A stretch of 64,000 nucleotides of DNA from Roseateles sp. SL47. Lineage in GTDB: Bacteria > Pseudomonadota > Gammaproteobacteria > Burkholderiales > Burkholderiaceae_C. The notes under the pieces were generated by a model. The model was not told where the DNA came from and made no database searches. It saw only the letters and a list, made by a program, of their open reading frames with translations. The stretch is from positions 5,766,001 through 5,830,000 of the forward strand of contig NZ_CP113068.1 of assembly GCF_026625885.1 (NCBI RefSeq). Reading direction: 5' to 3'. This document shows, in pieces, positions 32,237-41,591 of this stretch; position 1 is the stretch's first letter; the number at the start of each line of letters is the position of its first letter. The position numbers and the translations under genes are program-made.

Positions 32237-32959
32237 TCAGCGCGTCGGCAAGGACTGGATGTCCGACGCCGACGGCGTCGGCAGATGGGCCGGTTTCGGC
32301 TTTTTCGGGTCGGCCGGCTTGCTGGCCCGCTTCTCGGCCATTTCCTTGGCGCGACGCTGCTGTTCCTGCTGATCCGCCAGACGGTCCGCCGCCGCCTTGC
32401 GGCGCTCTGCGGCCTTGCGCTCGGCAGCCGCCTGTTGCCGCTGCAACTGCTTCTGATGTTCTTCGGGGTTCGCCCGGGGCGCGCGTGACGGCGGCAGCGC
32501 TGTCGACGGGGCCGGACGCGGCGACACCTTCACCGGTGCCGGGGCATGCGTGGAGGCTTCGGAGGCCGCCTCCTGGCCCTTGGCCATGACCCGCAGCCGC
32601 TGCGCGGCGGCGCGCTGCTGGCGCTCAAGGGCATTCACGTCCTTTTCCTGCGCCAGGATGGGCCGTAGCGCCTCGATGCGCCAGGTATGGGCCTGTTCCA
32701 GGCAGTCGGTCACCACAAAGCGGGAATGGCACTCCTTGACCTTGTCGTCATAGGCTTTTTGGACGGCCGCCCTCTTGGCATTGAGTTCCGCCCAGGTCTG
32801 CTGGTTGGCCACCGCCTGGGCGTCCTGCAGTTCGGCGGCGCTGGCTGCGCCCGCCGCCAGCATCCATCCCGCTCCCAGCCCGATGACCAGCACCGCCCGC
32901 ACCGAGCACCGCCGCAGGCGGTCAATGGCCAAAGGAAGCGGAAAGGTGACGGGCGTCAT
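32237..32959 (-). CDS. Secreted, charged helical protein of unknown function
   Basis: Not recognised. It has a signal peptide (hydrophobic core AVLVIGLGAGWMLAAGAASA, probable cleavage before AELQDAQ). Mature residues hold two cysteines 10 apart (KECHSRFVVTDCLEQAH), which could form a disulfide. A Pro/Ala-rich stretch and a Lys/Arg/Gln/Glu coiled coil (QRQQAAAERKAAERRKAAADRL) follow. Total length is 240. It lies between the PP2C gene and zapE, 15 bp before the zapE stop. The coiled coil resembles TolA/colicin-import-type proteins only by composition. Confidence 0.65.
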   Translation of the reverse strand: MTPVTFPLPLAIDRLRRCSVRAVLVIGLGAGWMLAAGAASAAELQDAQAVANQQTWAELNAKRAAVQKAYDDKVKECHSRFVVTDCLEQAHTWRIEALRPILAQEKDVNALERQQRAAAQRLRVMAKGQEAASEASTHAPAPVKVSPRPAPSTALPPSRAPRANPEEHQKQLQRQQAAAERKAAERRKAAADRLADQQEQQRRAKEMAEKRASKPADPKKPKPAHLPTPSASDIQSLPTR

Positions 32960-32974
32960 GGTGCGAAGTGGAGT

Positions 32975-34075
32975 TCAGGTCAGCGAAGTATCGACGTCCC
33001 GACGCTCCAATGACAAATACTCTTGCGACTGCATTTCCTGCAGTCTTGACACAGTGCGCGGAAACTCGTGCGCGAGCGGGCCTTCGGTGTAGAGCGCTTC
33101 CGGCGGTACGGCTGCCGAAATCACCAGCTTGCACCGGCGGTCATACAGCACATCCACCAGCCAGGTGAAACGGCGGGCCTCGCTGGCGAGCTTGGGCGGC
33201 ATTTCCGGCACGTTGGACAGGATGACGGTGTGGAACTGGGTGGCCAGCTCCAGATAGTCGTTCTGGGAGCGCGGGCCGCCGCAGAGCTGGCGGAAATCAA
33301 ACCACACCACACCACCGGCCCGGCGACGGGCGCGCAGTTCCCGATGCTCGATGTGCAGCACCGGATCTTCCTCGCGCGCTTCCGCCAGGGATTCAAAGAC
33401 AGCGGTGAGTGATTGCTCAGCCTTGTCGTTCAACGGGTAGTGATACAGCTCCACATGCTCCAGCGAGCGCTGGCGGTAGTCGGTGCCGTTGTCGACATTG
33501 ATGACTTCCAGATGGTTCTTCAGCAGCTCGATGGCCGGCAGGATGCGGTCCCGATGCAGGCCGTTGGGATAAAGACCGTCGGGATGGAAATTGGAGGTGG
33601 TGACGATGGACACCCGGTTGCGGAACATCGCGTCCAGCAGCCGATGCAGGATCATCGCGTCGGTGACGTCCGCCACATGGAACTCATCAAAGCAGATGAG
33701 CCGGAAGCGCCGGGCGATGCGCTTGCCCAATTCCTCCAGCGGGTCCTGGATGCCCTTGAGTTCCTGCAATTCACGGTGCACCTCGCGCATGAACTCGTGG
33801 AAGTGCAGCCGCGTCTTGCGGGTCAAGGGCACCGCCTGGAAGAAGCAGTCCATCAGGAAGCTCTTGCCACGCCCCACGCCCCCATACATGTACACACCGC
33901 GTGGCAGCGGCGGCCGCACCAGCAGCTTGCTGATCGCATTGGAGCGTCGTGCCTTGTAGGCGGCCCATTCATCCTGGCAACGCTGCAGGGCCGCGACGGC
34001 ACGCAGTTGTGCGGGGTCGGCGGTGTAGCCGCGTTCGGCGAGGGTCTGCTTGTAGAGCTCGGTGACGGTGGTCAT
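32975..34075 (-). CDS. zapE: Cell division ATPase ZapE (AFG1 family)
   Basis: AAA-type ATPase that in E. coli joins the division site and destabilises FtsZ under low oxygen; mitochondrial AFG1 is a homologue. The start MTTVTELYKQTLAERGY gives 366 residues; the frame extends further upstream without conserved content. Walker A is YGGVGRGKSFLMD (about 70) and Walker B is LICFDEFHVAD. Its usual place next to the 2-oxoglutarate dehydrogenase genes is kept: lpdA ends at 34206. Confidence 0.93.
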   Translation of the reverse strand: MTTVTELYKQTLAERGYTADPAQLRAVAALQRCQDEWAAYKARRSNAISKLLVRPPLPRGVYMYGGVGRGKSFLMDCFFQAVPLTRKTRLHFHEFMREVHRELQELKGIQDPLEELGKRIARRFRLICFDEFHVADVTDAMILHRLLDAMFRNRVSIVTTSNFHPDGLYPNGLHRDRILPAIELLKNHLEVINVDNGTDYRQRSLEHVELYHYPLNDKAEQSLTAVFESLAEAREEDPVLHIEHRELRARRRAGGVVWFDFRQLCGGPRSQNDYLELATQFHTVILSNVPEMPPKLASEARRFTWLVDVLYDRRCKLVISAAVPPEALYTEGPLAHEFPRTVSRLQEMQSQEYLSLERRDVDTSLT

Positions 34076-34155
34076 GCAACAGGATAGGCGTCGAGTGGGC
34101 CGATGAAGGGGCCAGGGCCGGTGTTGGCATGAGTGCCGACACCGAGGCTGAAAAG

Positions 34156-34182
34156 ACAAAGGGGCGACTCATCGCCGCCCCC
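34156..34182 (-). terminator. Terminator of the sucA-sucB-lpdA operon
   Basis: On the minus strand, 24 bases after the lpdA stop, a GGGGCG / CGCCCC stem with a 9-base loop is followed by TTTGTCTTTTC. The stem plus T-rich tract fits an intrinsic terminator. Confidence 0.75.
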
Positions 34183-34205
34183 TGTCACTGCATCCGAGGC
34201 GGGCC

Positions 34206-35633
34206 TCAGAAGTTCAGCGTGCGCTTGTCCACGGCCAGGGCCGCTTCCTTGGTCGCCTCGCTCAGCGAGGGATGCGCGTGGCAGATGCGGGCGATGTCCT
34301 CGGCCGAGGCCTTGAACTCCATGGCCACCACGGCTTCGGAGATCAGCTCCGAGGCCATCGGGCCGATGATGTGCACACCCAGGATCTCGTCGGTCTTGGC
34401 ATCAGCCAGGAACTTGACGAAGCCGGTGGTGTCACCCAGCGCGCGCGCACGGCCGTTGGCCAGGAACGGGAACTGGCCTGCCTTGTAGGCCACGCCTTCC
34501 GCCTTGAGCGCCTGCTCGGTCTTGCCCACCCAGGCAATTTCCGGGCTGGTGTAGATGACCCAGGGGATGGTGTTGAAGTTGACATGCCCGTGCTGGCCGG
34601 CAATGCGCTCAGCCACGGCCACACCTTCTTCTTCCGCCTTGTGGGCCAGCATCGGGCCGCGCACGACGTCACCAACGGCCCAGACGTTGGGCAGATTGGT
34701 CTTGCACTCGTCGTCCACCACCACGGCGCCACGCTCGTCCAGCTTCAGGCCGACGGCGTCCGGGTTCAGGCCGATGGTGTTGGCGACACGGCCGATCGAA
34801 ACAATCAGCTTGTCCACCGCCAGCGACTGTTCCGCGCCCTTGGCGTCGGTGTACTTCACCGTCACGCCGGAAGCGCCGTTCTCAACGGACGAGATCTTCA
34901 CGCCCAGCTCGATGTTCAGGCCTTGCTTCTTGAAGACCTTGGCCGCTTCCTTGGCCACGGACTCGTCGGCGGCACCCAGGAACGCGGGCAGCGCTTCCAG
35001 GATGGTCACCTCGGCGCCCAGACGGCGCCACACCGAGCCCATTTCCAGGCCGATGACGCCGGAGCCGATCACGCCCAGCTTCTTCGGCACGGCCGGAATG
35101 CGCAGGGCGCCGTCGTTCGAGAGGATGTTGACCTCGTCGAACGGAGCCCCCGGCAGTTGGCGGGCATTCGAGCCGGTGGCCACCACCACATGCTTGGCAG
35201 TGATCGTCTCTTCAGCGGCGCCGGCCACCTTCAGCTCGTAACCACCGTCCTTGGCCGCCACGAAGGAGCCGCGACCGTGGAAGAACGTCACCTTGTTCTT
35301 CTTGAACAGGTAGAGGATGCCGTCGTTGTTCTGCTTCACGACGCTGTCCTTGCGGCCGATCATCTTGGCGATGTCGATCTTCAGGTCAGACATCGAGATG
35401 CCGTGGTCGGCAAAGCCGTGACCGGCGTGCTCGAAGTGCTCGCTGGACTGCAGCAGGGCCTTGGACGGAATGCAGCCGACGTTGGTGCAGGTGCCGCCAG
35501 GAGCGGGACCGCCCTTGTCGTTCTTCCACTCGTCGATGCAGGCCGTGTTGAAGCCCAACTGGGCCGCGCGGATGGCCGCGATGTAGCCGCCAGGGCCGCC
35601 GCCGATCACAACGACGTCAAATTGCTTGCTCAT
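34206..35633 (-). CDS. lpdA: Dihydrolipoyl dehydrogenase (E3)
   Basis: FAD enzyme that reoxidises dihydrolipoamide with NAD+ in 2-oxo acid dehydrogenase complexes. At 475 residues it has the N-terminal FAD motif [20 protein letters not shown], the redox pair in [16 protein letters not shown] (about 47-62), the NAD motif [19 protein letters not shown] and the C-terminal [10 protein letters not shown] with the base histidine. It is the last gene of the operon, 19 bp after sucB. Confidence 0.97.
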   Translation of the reverse strand: MSKQFDVVVIGGGPGGYIAAIRAAQLGFNTACIDEWKNDKGGPAPGGTCTNVGCIPSKALLQSSEHFEHAGHGFADHGISMSDLKIDIAKMIGRKDSVVKQNNDGILYLFKKNKVTFFHGRGSFVAAKDGGYELKVAGAAEETITAKHVVVATGSNARQLPGAPFDEVNILSNDGALRIPAVPKKLGVIGSGVIGLEMGSVWRRLGAEVTILEALPAFLGAADESVAKEAAKVFKKQGLNIELGVKISSVENGASGVTVKYTDAKGAEQSLAVDKLIVSIGRVANTIGLNPDAVGLKLDERGAVVVDDECKTNLPNVWAVGDVVRGPMLAHKAEEEGVAVAERIAGQHGHVNFNTIPWVIYTSPEIAWVGKTEQALKAEGVAYKAGQFPFLANGRARALGDTTGFVKFLADAKTDEILGVHIIGPMASELISEAVVAMEFKASAEDIARICHAHPSLSEATKEAALAVDKRTLNF

Positions 35634-35652
35634 GGTCGCAGGGGTCCTTGGC

Positions 35653-36915
35653 TTACAGGTCGAACAGCAGACGAGCCGGATCTTCCAGCGCGTCCTTCAT
35701 GGCCACCAGACCCAGCACGGCTTCGCGGCCGTCGATGATGCGGTGGTCATAGGACATGGCCAGGTAGTTGATCGGACGGATCACGATCTGGCCGTTTTCC
35801 ACCACGGCGCGGTCCTTGGTGGCGTGCACGCCCAGGATGGCCGACTGCGGCGGGTTGATGATCGGCGTGGACAGCATCGAGCCGAAGGTGCCACCGTTGG
35901 AGATGGAGAAGGTGCCGCCGGTCATTTCTTCGATGCCCAGCTTGCCTTCCTGGGCCTTCTTGCCGTATTCAGCGATCTTCTTTTCGATGTCGGCAAAGCT
36001 CATCTGGTCTGCATTGCGCAGGATGGGCACCACCAGGCCGCGCGGCGAGCCGACGGCGATACCGATGTCGAAATAGCCGTGGTAGACGATGTCGTTGCCA
36101 TCCACCGATGCGTTCAGCACCGGATACTTCTTCAGGGCATGCACGGCGGCCTTCACGAAGAAGCTCATGAAGCCCAGCTTGGTGCCATGTTCCTTGGTGA
36201 AGCTGTCCTGGAACTTCTTGCGCAGTTCCATGACCGGGGCCATGTTCACTTCGTTGAAGGTGGTCAGGATGGCGTTGGTGGACTGCGACTGCAGCAGGCG
36301 CTCGGCGATACGGGCGCGCAGGCGGCTCATCGGCACGCGCTGTTCCGGGCGGTCGCCCAGGTTGGCGGCGACCGGTGCGGCCACAGCCGGCAGCGGCTTG
36401 GCCGCCGGTGCAACAGGGGCAGCCACCGGAGCGACCACGGCCGGCTTGGCGCCGCCTTCGATGGCCCCCAGCACATCCCCCTTGGTGACGCGGCCGTCCT
36501 TGCCCGTACCTGCCACCGAACCGGCGGCCAGGTGGTTGTCAGCCATCAGCTTCGCAGCGGCGGGCATGGCCACGCCGGCCTTGGAAGCGGAGTCGCTGGA
36601 CGCGGCGGCAGCAGCGGGTGCTGCGGCGGCCGGAGCCGGAGCAGCCGCGGCGGGCGCAGCGGCGCCGGCCTTGGCTTCGGTGTCGATACGGGCGATGACC
36701 TGGTCGGAGGTCACGGTGCCGCCATCGGCCACCACCAGTTCGGTCAGCACGCCAGCGGAGGGGGCCGGCACTTCCAGCACGACCTTGTCGGTCTCGACTT
36801 CGATCAGGATTTCGTCCACGGCCACGGCTTCACCGGGCTTCTTCTTCCACTGCAGGAGGGTCGCTTCTGCGACCGACTCGGACAGCTGGGGGACTTTGAC
36901 TTCAACGATTGCCAT
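35653..36915 (-). CDS. sucB: Dihydrolipoamide succinyltransferase (E2 of 2-oxoglutarate dehydrogenase)
   Basis: Core E2 of the complex that makes succinyl-CoA. It has one lipoyl domain at the N-terminus ([18 protein letters not shown], lipoylated Lys near 43), an Ala/Pro linker, the E3/E1-binding domain ([19 protein letters not shown], about 120-140), a second Ala/Pro linker, and the catalytic domain ending [12 protein letters not shown] (active His). Length is 420. The gap to sucA is 140 bp and begins with a perfect hairpin. Confidence 0.97.
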   Translation of the reverse strand: MAIVEVKVPQLSESVAEATLLQWKKKPGEAVAVDEILIEVETDKVVLEVPAPSAGVLTELVVADGGTVTSDQVIARIDTEAKAGAAAPAAAAPAPAAAAPAAAAASSDSASKAGVAMPAAAKLMADNHLAAGSVAGTGKDGRVTKGDVLGAIEGGAKPAVVAPVAAPVAPAAKPLPAVAAPVAANLGDRPEQRVPMSRLRARIAERLLQSQSTNAILTTFNEVNMAPVMELRKKFQDSFTKEHGTKLGFMSFFVKAAVHALKKYPVLNASVDGNDIVYHGYFDIGIAVGSPRGLVVPILRNADQMSFADIEKKIAEYGKKAQEGKLGIEEMTGGTFSISNGGTFGSMLSTPIINPPQSAILGVHATKDRAVVENGQIVIRPINYLAMSYDHRIIDGREAVLGLVAMKDALEDPARLLFDL

Positions 36916-37025
36916 GATGTTTGTTCTCTCGGTTTTTCACGAAACCGGAGCTTTGCGCCTGTCCGGCTGCTGGCGCATGCCTCTCTGGGGAGATCCGCAG
37001 GAGGGCATGCGGCACAGCGGCCGGT

Positions 37026-37055
37026 GTTATTGCGGCGCTCAGCGTCCGCAATAAC
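37026..37055 (-). promoter_or_regulatory. Hairpin abutting the sucA stop codon
   Basis: A perfect 10-bp stem GTTATTGCGG / CCGCAATAAC with a 10-base loop starts directly at the sucA TAA. No T-tract follows. It could slow 3' decay and allow sucA and sucB to reach different mRNA levels. Confidence 0.65.
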
Positions 37056-39908
37056 TTACTTGGTCAGCACGAAACCCTTCAGCTTGCCGTAGGCCTGTTC
37101 CAGCAGCGACTTCAGTTGCTCCTGGTGCAGGTGGGAATAACCGACGGCCGGCGATGCGGAAGCCGGACGGCCGGCATAACCGAGCTTCTGGCCTTCCAGC
37201 ATGTTTTCGTGGATGTAGTGCTGGACGAAGAACCAGGCGCCCTGATTCTGCGGCTCGTCCTGGCACCAGACGATTTCGGTGGCGCCGGGGTACTTCTTGA
37301 CTTCGGTCGAGAAGGCCTTGTGCGGGAACGGATAGAGCTGTTCCACACGGATGATGGCCACGTCCTTCTTGTCGCCACGCGCCTTCACCAGGTCGTAGTA
37401 CACCTTGCCCGAGCAGGCGATGATGCGCTTGACCTTGCTGGCGTCGACTTCGGCGTTCAGCTCCGGGATCACGGTGCGGAACTCACCCTTGGTGAATTCG
37501 CTGACCGGCGAGGTGGCGTCCTTGGCGCGCAGCAGCGACTTGGGCGTCATGATGACCAGCGGCTTGCGGAACATGCGCAGCATCTGACGGCGCAGCAGAT
37601 GGAAGATCTGCGAGGCGGTCGTCGGCTGGACGACCTGCATGTTGTTGTCCGCAGCCAGCTGCATGAAGCGCTCCAGGCGCGCCGAGCTGTGCTCGGGGCC
37701 CTGGCCTTCATAGCCGTGCGGCAGCATCAGCGTCAGGCCGTTGGCGCGGCCCCACTTCACCTCACCGGAGGCGATGAACTGGTCGATCACGACCTGGGCG
37801 CCGTTGGCGAAGTCACCGAACTGCGCTTCCCAGATGGTCAGCGTGTTGGGTTCGGCGGCGGCGTAGCCGTATTCGAAGCCCAGCACCGCTTCTTCGGACA
37901 GGATCGAGTCGATGACAACAAACGGTGCCTGGCCTTCTGCGACGTTCTGCAGCGGGATGTAGGTGCCGGTGTCGAAGCGCTCGCGGTTCTGGTCATGCAG
38001 CACGGCATGGCGGTGGGTGAAGGTGCCACGACCGCAATCTTCACCAGACAGACGCACCGGGTAGCCCGAGGCCACCAGCGACGCGAAGGCCATGTGCTCG
38101 CCCATGCCCCAGTCGACATTGATGTCGCCACGGCCCATGGCGGCGCGGTCGGCGATGACCTTTTCCACCAGCGGGTGGGCCTTGAAGTCGGCCGGGGTGG
38201 TGGTGATCTTCTCGGCCAGGCGTTTCCACTCGGCCACCGGCAGCGCGGTGTCGCAGCTGTCGGTCCACTTCTTGCCGAGGAACGGGGTCCAGTCGGTGGC
38301 GTACTTGCTCTTGAAGTTCGTCAGCACCGGGTCGACCGTGTGGCGGCCTTCGTCCATGGCGGCACGGAAGGCCTTGACCATGGCATCCGGACCGTCGGCC
38401 GGCAGCACGCCTTGCGTGGCCAGCTTGTCCCCGTACAGCTTGCGGGTGCCGGGGTGGGCGGCGATCTTCTTGTACATCAGCGGCTGGGTGAGCGCGGGGG
38501 TGTCCTGCTCGTTGTGGCCCAGCTTGCGGAAGCAGACGATGTCCACCACCACATCTTTCTTGAACTGCTGACGGTATTCCAGAGCCAGTTGGGTGGAGAA
38601 CACCACGGCTTCCGGATCATCGCCATTCACGTGCAGCACCGGGGCTTCGACCATCTTGACGACGTCGGAGCAGTACAGCGTCGAGCGGATGTCGCGCGGG
38701 TCGCTGGTGGTGAAGCCGATCTGGTTGTTGATGACGATGTGGACGGTACCGCCGGTGTAGTAACCGCGGGTCTGGGCCAGTGCCAGCGTTTCCATCACGA
38801 CACCCTGGCCGGCGAACGCGGCATCGCCGTGCACCAGCACCGGCAGCACCTGGTCGCCGGTCTTGTCGCCACGACGGTCCATGCGGGCCTTGACCGAACC
38901 TTCCACCACCGGGTTCACGATTTCCAGGTGGGACGGGTTGAAGGCCAGGCTCAGGTGGACGGGGCCGCCGCTGGTGGACACGTCGCTGGAGAAGCCCTGG
39001 TGGTACTTCACGTCACCCGAGGGCAGGTCTTCCGGCGCGGTGTGGTCGAACTCTGCGAACAGGTCGCGGGGCATCTTGCCCAGGGTGTTCACCAGCACGT
39101 TCAGGCGGCCACGGTGGGCCATGCCGATCACGATTTCCTGCACGCCCTTGGCGCCGGCGCTTTGCACCAGTTCGTCCATCGAGACGATGAAGCTCTCGCC
39201 GCCTTCCAGCGAGAAGCGCTTCTGGCCGACGTACTTCGTGTGCAGATAGCGCTCCAGGCCTTCCGCCGCGGTCAGGCGGTCCAGGATGTGCTTCTTCTTT
39301 TCAGTGGGGAAATTCGCCTTGCTGCGGGCGGCTTCCAGGCGTTCCTGCCACCAGCGCTTCTCGACCGGATCGCTGATGTGCATGAACTCGGCGCCGATGC
39401 TGCCGCAGTAGGTGTCACGCAAGGCCTGCACGATCTCGCGCAGGGTCATGTTCTCGGCCTTGGTGAAATAGGTGTTCGTGGCGCTGAAGCTGATGTCCAT
39501 ATCAGCTTCGGTCAGCCCGTACGACGCCGGTTCCAGTTCGGGGATCTGGGGGCGCTCGGTGCGCTTGAGGGGGTCCAGGTCGGCCCAGCGGGAGCCCAGG
39601 AAGCGGTAAGCGGCAATCAGCGATTGCACATGCACCTGCTTGCCGGCGACGGCGAGCTCGTTGCTCGAAACCTTGGTATTAAAGGCGTTGGCCTTGGCGC
39701 GCTGCGCGAAGGATTCCACCACCGGCGCATGCGGAACGTCCCGCTTGTCGCTGCCATCCACCGCAGGCACGTGCTGCAGTGCATCGAAATAGGCACGCCA
39801 GTTGTCTGGCACGGCGCCGGGGTTGTCGAGGTACTGTTCGTACATTTCCTCGACGTAGGGGGCGTTGCCCCCGAACAGGTAGGAATTCGACCTGTATTGC
39901 TGCATCAT
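37056..39908 (-). CDS. sucA: 2-oxoglutarate dehydrogenase E1 component
   Basis: Thiamine-diphosphate enzyme that decarboxylates 2-oxoglutarate and passes the succinyl group to SucB lipoate. At 950 residues it has the N-terminal E2-docking element (YVEEMYEQYLDNPGAVPDNW, about 18-37), then MAHRGRLNVLVN (263), HGDAAFAGQGVV (360), INNQIGFTTSDPRDIRST (393-410) and RGTFTHRHAVLHDQ. All catalytic histidines are present. It is the first gene of the sucA-sucB-lpdA operon. Confidence 0.97.
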   Translation of the reverse strand: MMQQYRSNSYLFGGNAPYVEEMYEQYLDNPGAVPDNWRAYFDALQHVPAVDGSDKRDVPHAPVVESFAQRAKANAFNTKVSSNELAVAGKQVHVQSLIAAYRFLGSRWADLDPLKRTERPQIPELEPASYGLTEADMDISFSATNTYFTKAENMTLREIVQALRDTYCGSIGAEFMHISDPVEKRWWQERLEAARSKANFPTEKKKHILDRLTAAEGLERYLHTKYVGQKRFSLEGGESFIVSMDELVQSAGAKGVQEIVIGMAHRGRLNVLVNTLGKMPRDLFAEFDHTAPEDLPSGDVKYHQGFSSDVSTSGGPVHLSLAFNPSHLEIVNPVVEGSVKARMDRRGDKTGDQVLPVLVHGDAAFAGQGVVMETLALAQTRGYYTGGTVHIVINNQIGFTTSDPRDIRSTLYCSDVVKMVEAPVLHVNGDDPEAVVFSTQLALEYRQQFKKDVVVDIVCFRKLGHNEQDTPALTQPLMYKKIAAHPGTRKLYGDKLATQGVLPADGPDAMVKAFRAAMDEGRHTVDPVLTNFKSKYATDWTPFLGKKWTDSCDTALPVAEWKRLAEKITTTPADFKAHPLVEKVIADRAAMGRGDINVDWGMGEHMAFASLVASGYPVRLSGEDCGRGTFTHRHAVLHDQNRERFDTGTYIPLQNVAEGQAPFVVIDSILSEEAVLGFEYGYAAAEPNTLTIWEAQFGDFANGAQVVIDQFIASGEVKWGRANGLTLMLPHGYEGQGPEHSSARLERFMQLAADNNMQVVQPTTASQIFHLLRRQMLRMFRKPLVIMTPKSLLRAKDATSPVSEFTKGEFRTVIPELNAEVDASKVKRIIACSGKVYYDLVKARGDKKDVAIIRVEQLYPFPHKAFSTEVKKYPGATEIVWCQDEPQNQGAWFFVQHYIHENMLEGQKLGYAGRPASASPAVGYSHLHQEQLKSLLEQAYGKLKGFVLTK

Positions 39909-40097
39909 CTTCGCTCACCTTTTGCCCCGGCTTCCAGGGCTATCGGCTGGTTGATAAACCTTCCGCGACACGGCTTGACCGGTTGGCGGATTGCGACCCG
40001 CCTTCACTGTTGCCAGAAAAGGGGACGGGAAGGACCTCAAGTCACAAGCGCCGCACTGTAGCACTTCGGCAATTCCGGCGCGTTACTGAAGGCGTCC

Positions 40098-40114
40098 ACT
40101 TTTCATCGAAAAGT
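40098..40114 (+). promoter_or_regulatory. Short hairpin ACTTTTC-ATC-GAAAAGT
   Basis: A perfect 7-bp inverted repeat with a 3-base loop lies 22 bases upstream of the mini-ORF start. As DNA it could be an operator; as RNA it is a small stem. Confidence 0.4.
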
Positions 40115-40136
40115 CTAGGCCATGTGAGGAGGTGCC

Positions 40137-40199
40137 GTGGTCGTTAAACCACGGACCACCACGCTCATCGAGCAGGTATTGGACGGCTACGGCGACTAA
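40137..40199 (+). CDS. Possible 20-residue leader peptide
   Basis: A GTG-initiated frame of 20 codons ends in TAA. It is preceded by a strong GAGGAGG sequence four bases before the GTG. The start codon lies in a 7-bp hairpin (CCGTGGT 40135-40141 / ACCACGG 40148-40154), so initiation could be controlled. The product is VVKPRTTTLIEQVLDGYGD-like and not recognised. It lies 230 bp before the oxygenase gene, upstream of its likely promoter, so a regulatory link is only a guess. Confidence 0.3.
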   Translation: MVVKPRTTTLIEQVLDGYGD

Positions 40200-40341
40200 C
40201 CGCTACAACGTTGCGCCCTCCTTCGGGGCGGACAAAGGCCGGAACGACCCGCGCGCCAATCGCACTTGGGTACAACTGGGTACGTGGGGACGAGCGCTGT
40301 CCAGATCAAGGCGCAGCCCGGCCGGCCGGGGCCTCAAACGT

Positions 40342-40370
40342 TTGCGATCGGGTGCTTCATCGCCTAGACT
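40342..40370 (+). promoter_or_regulatory. Sigma-70-like promoter for the 2OG oxygenase gene
   Basis: TTGCGA (40342-40347) and TAGACT (40365-40370) are spaced 17 bases and match the consensus at 4 of 6 positions each. The box ends 59 bases before the ATG. Confidence 0.5.
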
Positions 40371-40429
40371 TCCGCCCGCGGTTCCGCCCCGCGATTGAAT
40401 GGCGGGCCGCCGGGACACAGGAGATCCCA

Positions 40430-41272
40430 ATGCAAGTTCGAGTCGTCGACTATCGTGCTGCGGACGCAGCCGAGCAGTTCACACGTTCCCTGCACGAAAC
40501 CGGTTTTGGCGTGCTGGTGAACCATCCCCTTCCGCAGAGTCTGGTCGAAAAGATCTACGGCGACTGGCTGGGTTTTTTCAACGGCAGCAGCAAACACGAC
40601 TTTGCTTTTTCTCCGGACACCCAGGACGGGTATTTCTCGACGGAGATTTCGGAGACGGCCAAGGGGCACCAGCAAAAGGACATCAAGGAATATTTCCATG
40701 TCTATCCGTGGGGGCGAATTCCTGAGGCACTGAAGCCGGACGCACTGCGTTATTACCAGATCGCCAACGATCTTGCGGCCGAATTGCTGTCCTGGGTGGA
40801 GAAGCACACGCCGGCGGACATTGCCCGCAATTACCGGGAGCCGCTGTCCAACATGATCAAGGACAGCCGACTCACGCTGCTGCGAGTCCTGCGCTATCCG
40901 CCGCTCACGGGTCAGGAGCCTGAAGGTTCGCTGCGTGCGGCGCCGCACGGTGACATCAATCTGCTGACCATTCTGCCGGCGGCCAATGAACCGGGGCTGC
41001 AAGTCCAGGCGAAGGACGGCAGTTGGGTGGACGTACCCAGCGACTTTGGCATGTTGATCATCAACATTGGCGACATGCTGCAGGAGGCGTCTCAGGGCTA
41101 CTACCCTTCGACGCAGCATCGAGTGGTCAATCCGACGGGCGACGGTGCCAAGAAGAGCCGTGTTTCGTTGCCGCTATTCCTGCACCCTCGCGAGGATGTG
41201 GTGCTCTCGGACCGCTACACCGCGCACGACTACCTGGAAGAGCGTCTCCGCGAGCTCGGCGTCAAGAAGTAA
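40430..41272 (+). CDS. 2-oxoglutarate-Fe(II) oxygenase (isopenicillin-N-synthase-like)
   Basis: Non-heme iron dioxygenase of 280 residues. The start MQVRVVDYRAAD has AGGAG seven bases upstream. Iron ligands are HGD (about 172, APHGDINLLTIL) and the distal histidine in TQHRVVNP (about 229); the 2-oxoglutarate Arg is in KSRVSLPLF. The N-terminal part (TGFGVLVNHPLPQSLVEKIYGDW) is the DIOX_N domain. The substrate cannot be inferred. It stands alone, divergent from sucA, whose substrate is also 2-oxoglutarate. Confidence 0.88.
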   Translation: MQVRVVDYRAADAAEQFTRSLHETGFGVLVNHPLPQSLVEKIYGDWLGFFNGSSKHDFAFSPDTQDGYFSTEISETAKGHQQKDIKEYFHVYPWGRIPEALKPDALRYYQIANDLAAELLSWVEKHTPADIARNYREPLSNMIKDSRLTLLRVLRYPPLTGQEPEGSLRAAPHGDINLLTILPAANEPGLQVQAKDGSWVDVPSDFGMLIINIGDMLQEASQGYYPSTQHRVVNPTGDGAKKSRVSLPLFLHPREDVVLSDRYTAHDYLEERLRELGVKK

Positions 41273-41322
41273 GGGCCCCCCTTCCCCACCCGGCCTCACT
41301 TCTCCGCGCCCCCCGGCCCTCG

Positions 41323-41439
41323 GTCCCCCACAGGAGGCTGTGCGCTGCCCTTTCCCGGAAGTCAAGGAGGAGGCCCCACAGGGGCCGGGGGACATGAAGG
41401 GAAAGGGTGGCGCACAGCCTCCCGCTCACCCCCCGCCCC
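41323..41439. repeat. 117-bp palindromic element, copy 1
   Basis: Perfect 13-bp arms GGAGGCTGTGCGC (41333-41345) and GCGCACAGCCTCC (41410-41422) enclose a second perfect 9-bp pair CCCTTTCCC (41348-41356) / GGGAAAGGG (41399-41407) and an inner GGCCCC-ACA-GGGGCC hairpin. The whole folds as one long stem. It starts 51 bases after the oxygenase stop. Copy 2 follows 137 bp later without indels. Confidence 0.85.
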
Positions 41440-41459
41440 GCCTTCCGGCGCATCACTCG

Positions 41460-41576
41460 GTCTCCCACAGGAGGCTGTGCGCCGCCCTTTCCCGGAAGTC
41501 AAGGAGGAGGCCCTGAAGGGGCCGGGGGACATGAAGGGAGAGGGTGGCGCACAGCCTCCCGCTCCCCCCCGCCCCG
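41460..41576. repeat. 117-bp palindromic element, copy 2
   Basis: Aligns with copy 1 at a constant offset of 137 bp. The 13-bp arms are identical. The inner pairs differ but stay pairable as G-U wobbles (CCCTTTCCC / GGGAGAGGG, and GGCCCT-GAA-GGGGCC). It ends 15 bp before the YkgJ-like start. Confidence 0.85.
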
Positions 41577-41591
41577 CACTACAGTGCCCCC

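Larger units (their letters stand above)
39909..40429. other. Spacer between sucA and the 2OG oxygenase gene
   Basis: This 521-bp divergent spacer should carry the sucA promoter on the left. On the right it holds a hairpin (40098-40114), a leader-like mini-ORF (40137-40199), a GGGTAC direct repeat near 40268-40283 and a sigma-70-like promoter (40342-40370). No convincing sucA promoter was located. Confidence 0.5.
41273..41591. other. Spacer made of two palindromic repeats
   Basis: Apart from the two 117-bp elements, this 319-bp gap holds only C-rich filler. No other gene is seen. Confidence 0.6.

Noticed and set aside
36921..40061. A 1046-residue plus-strand frame opposite sucA
   Set aside because: It lies antisense to a clear sucA gene and has no recognisable motifs; long antisense frames are common in high-GC genes.
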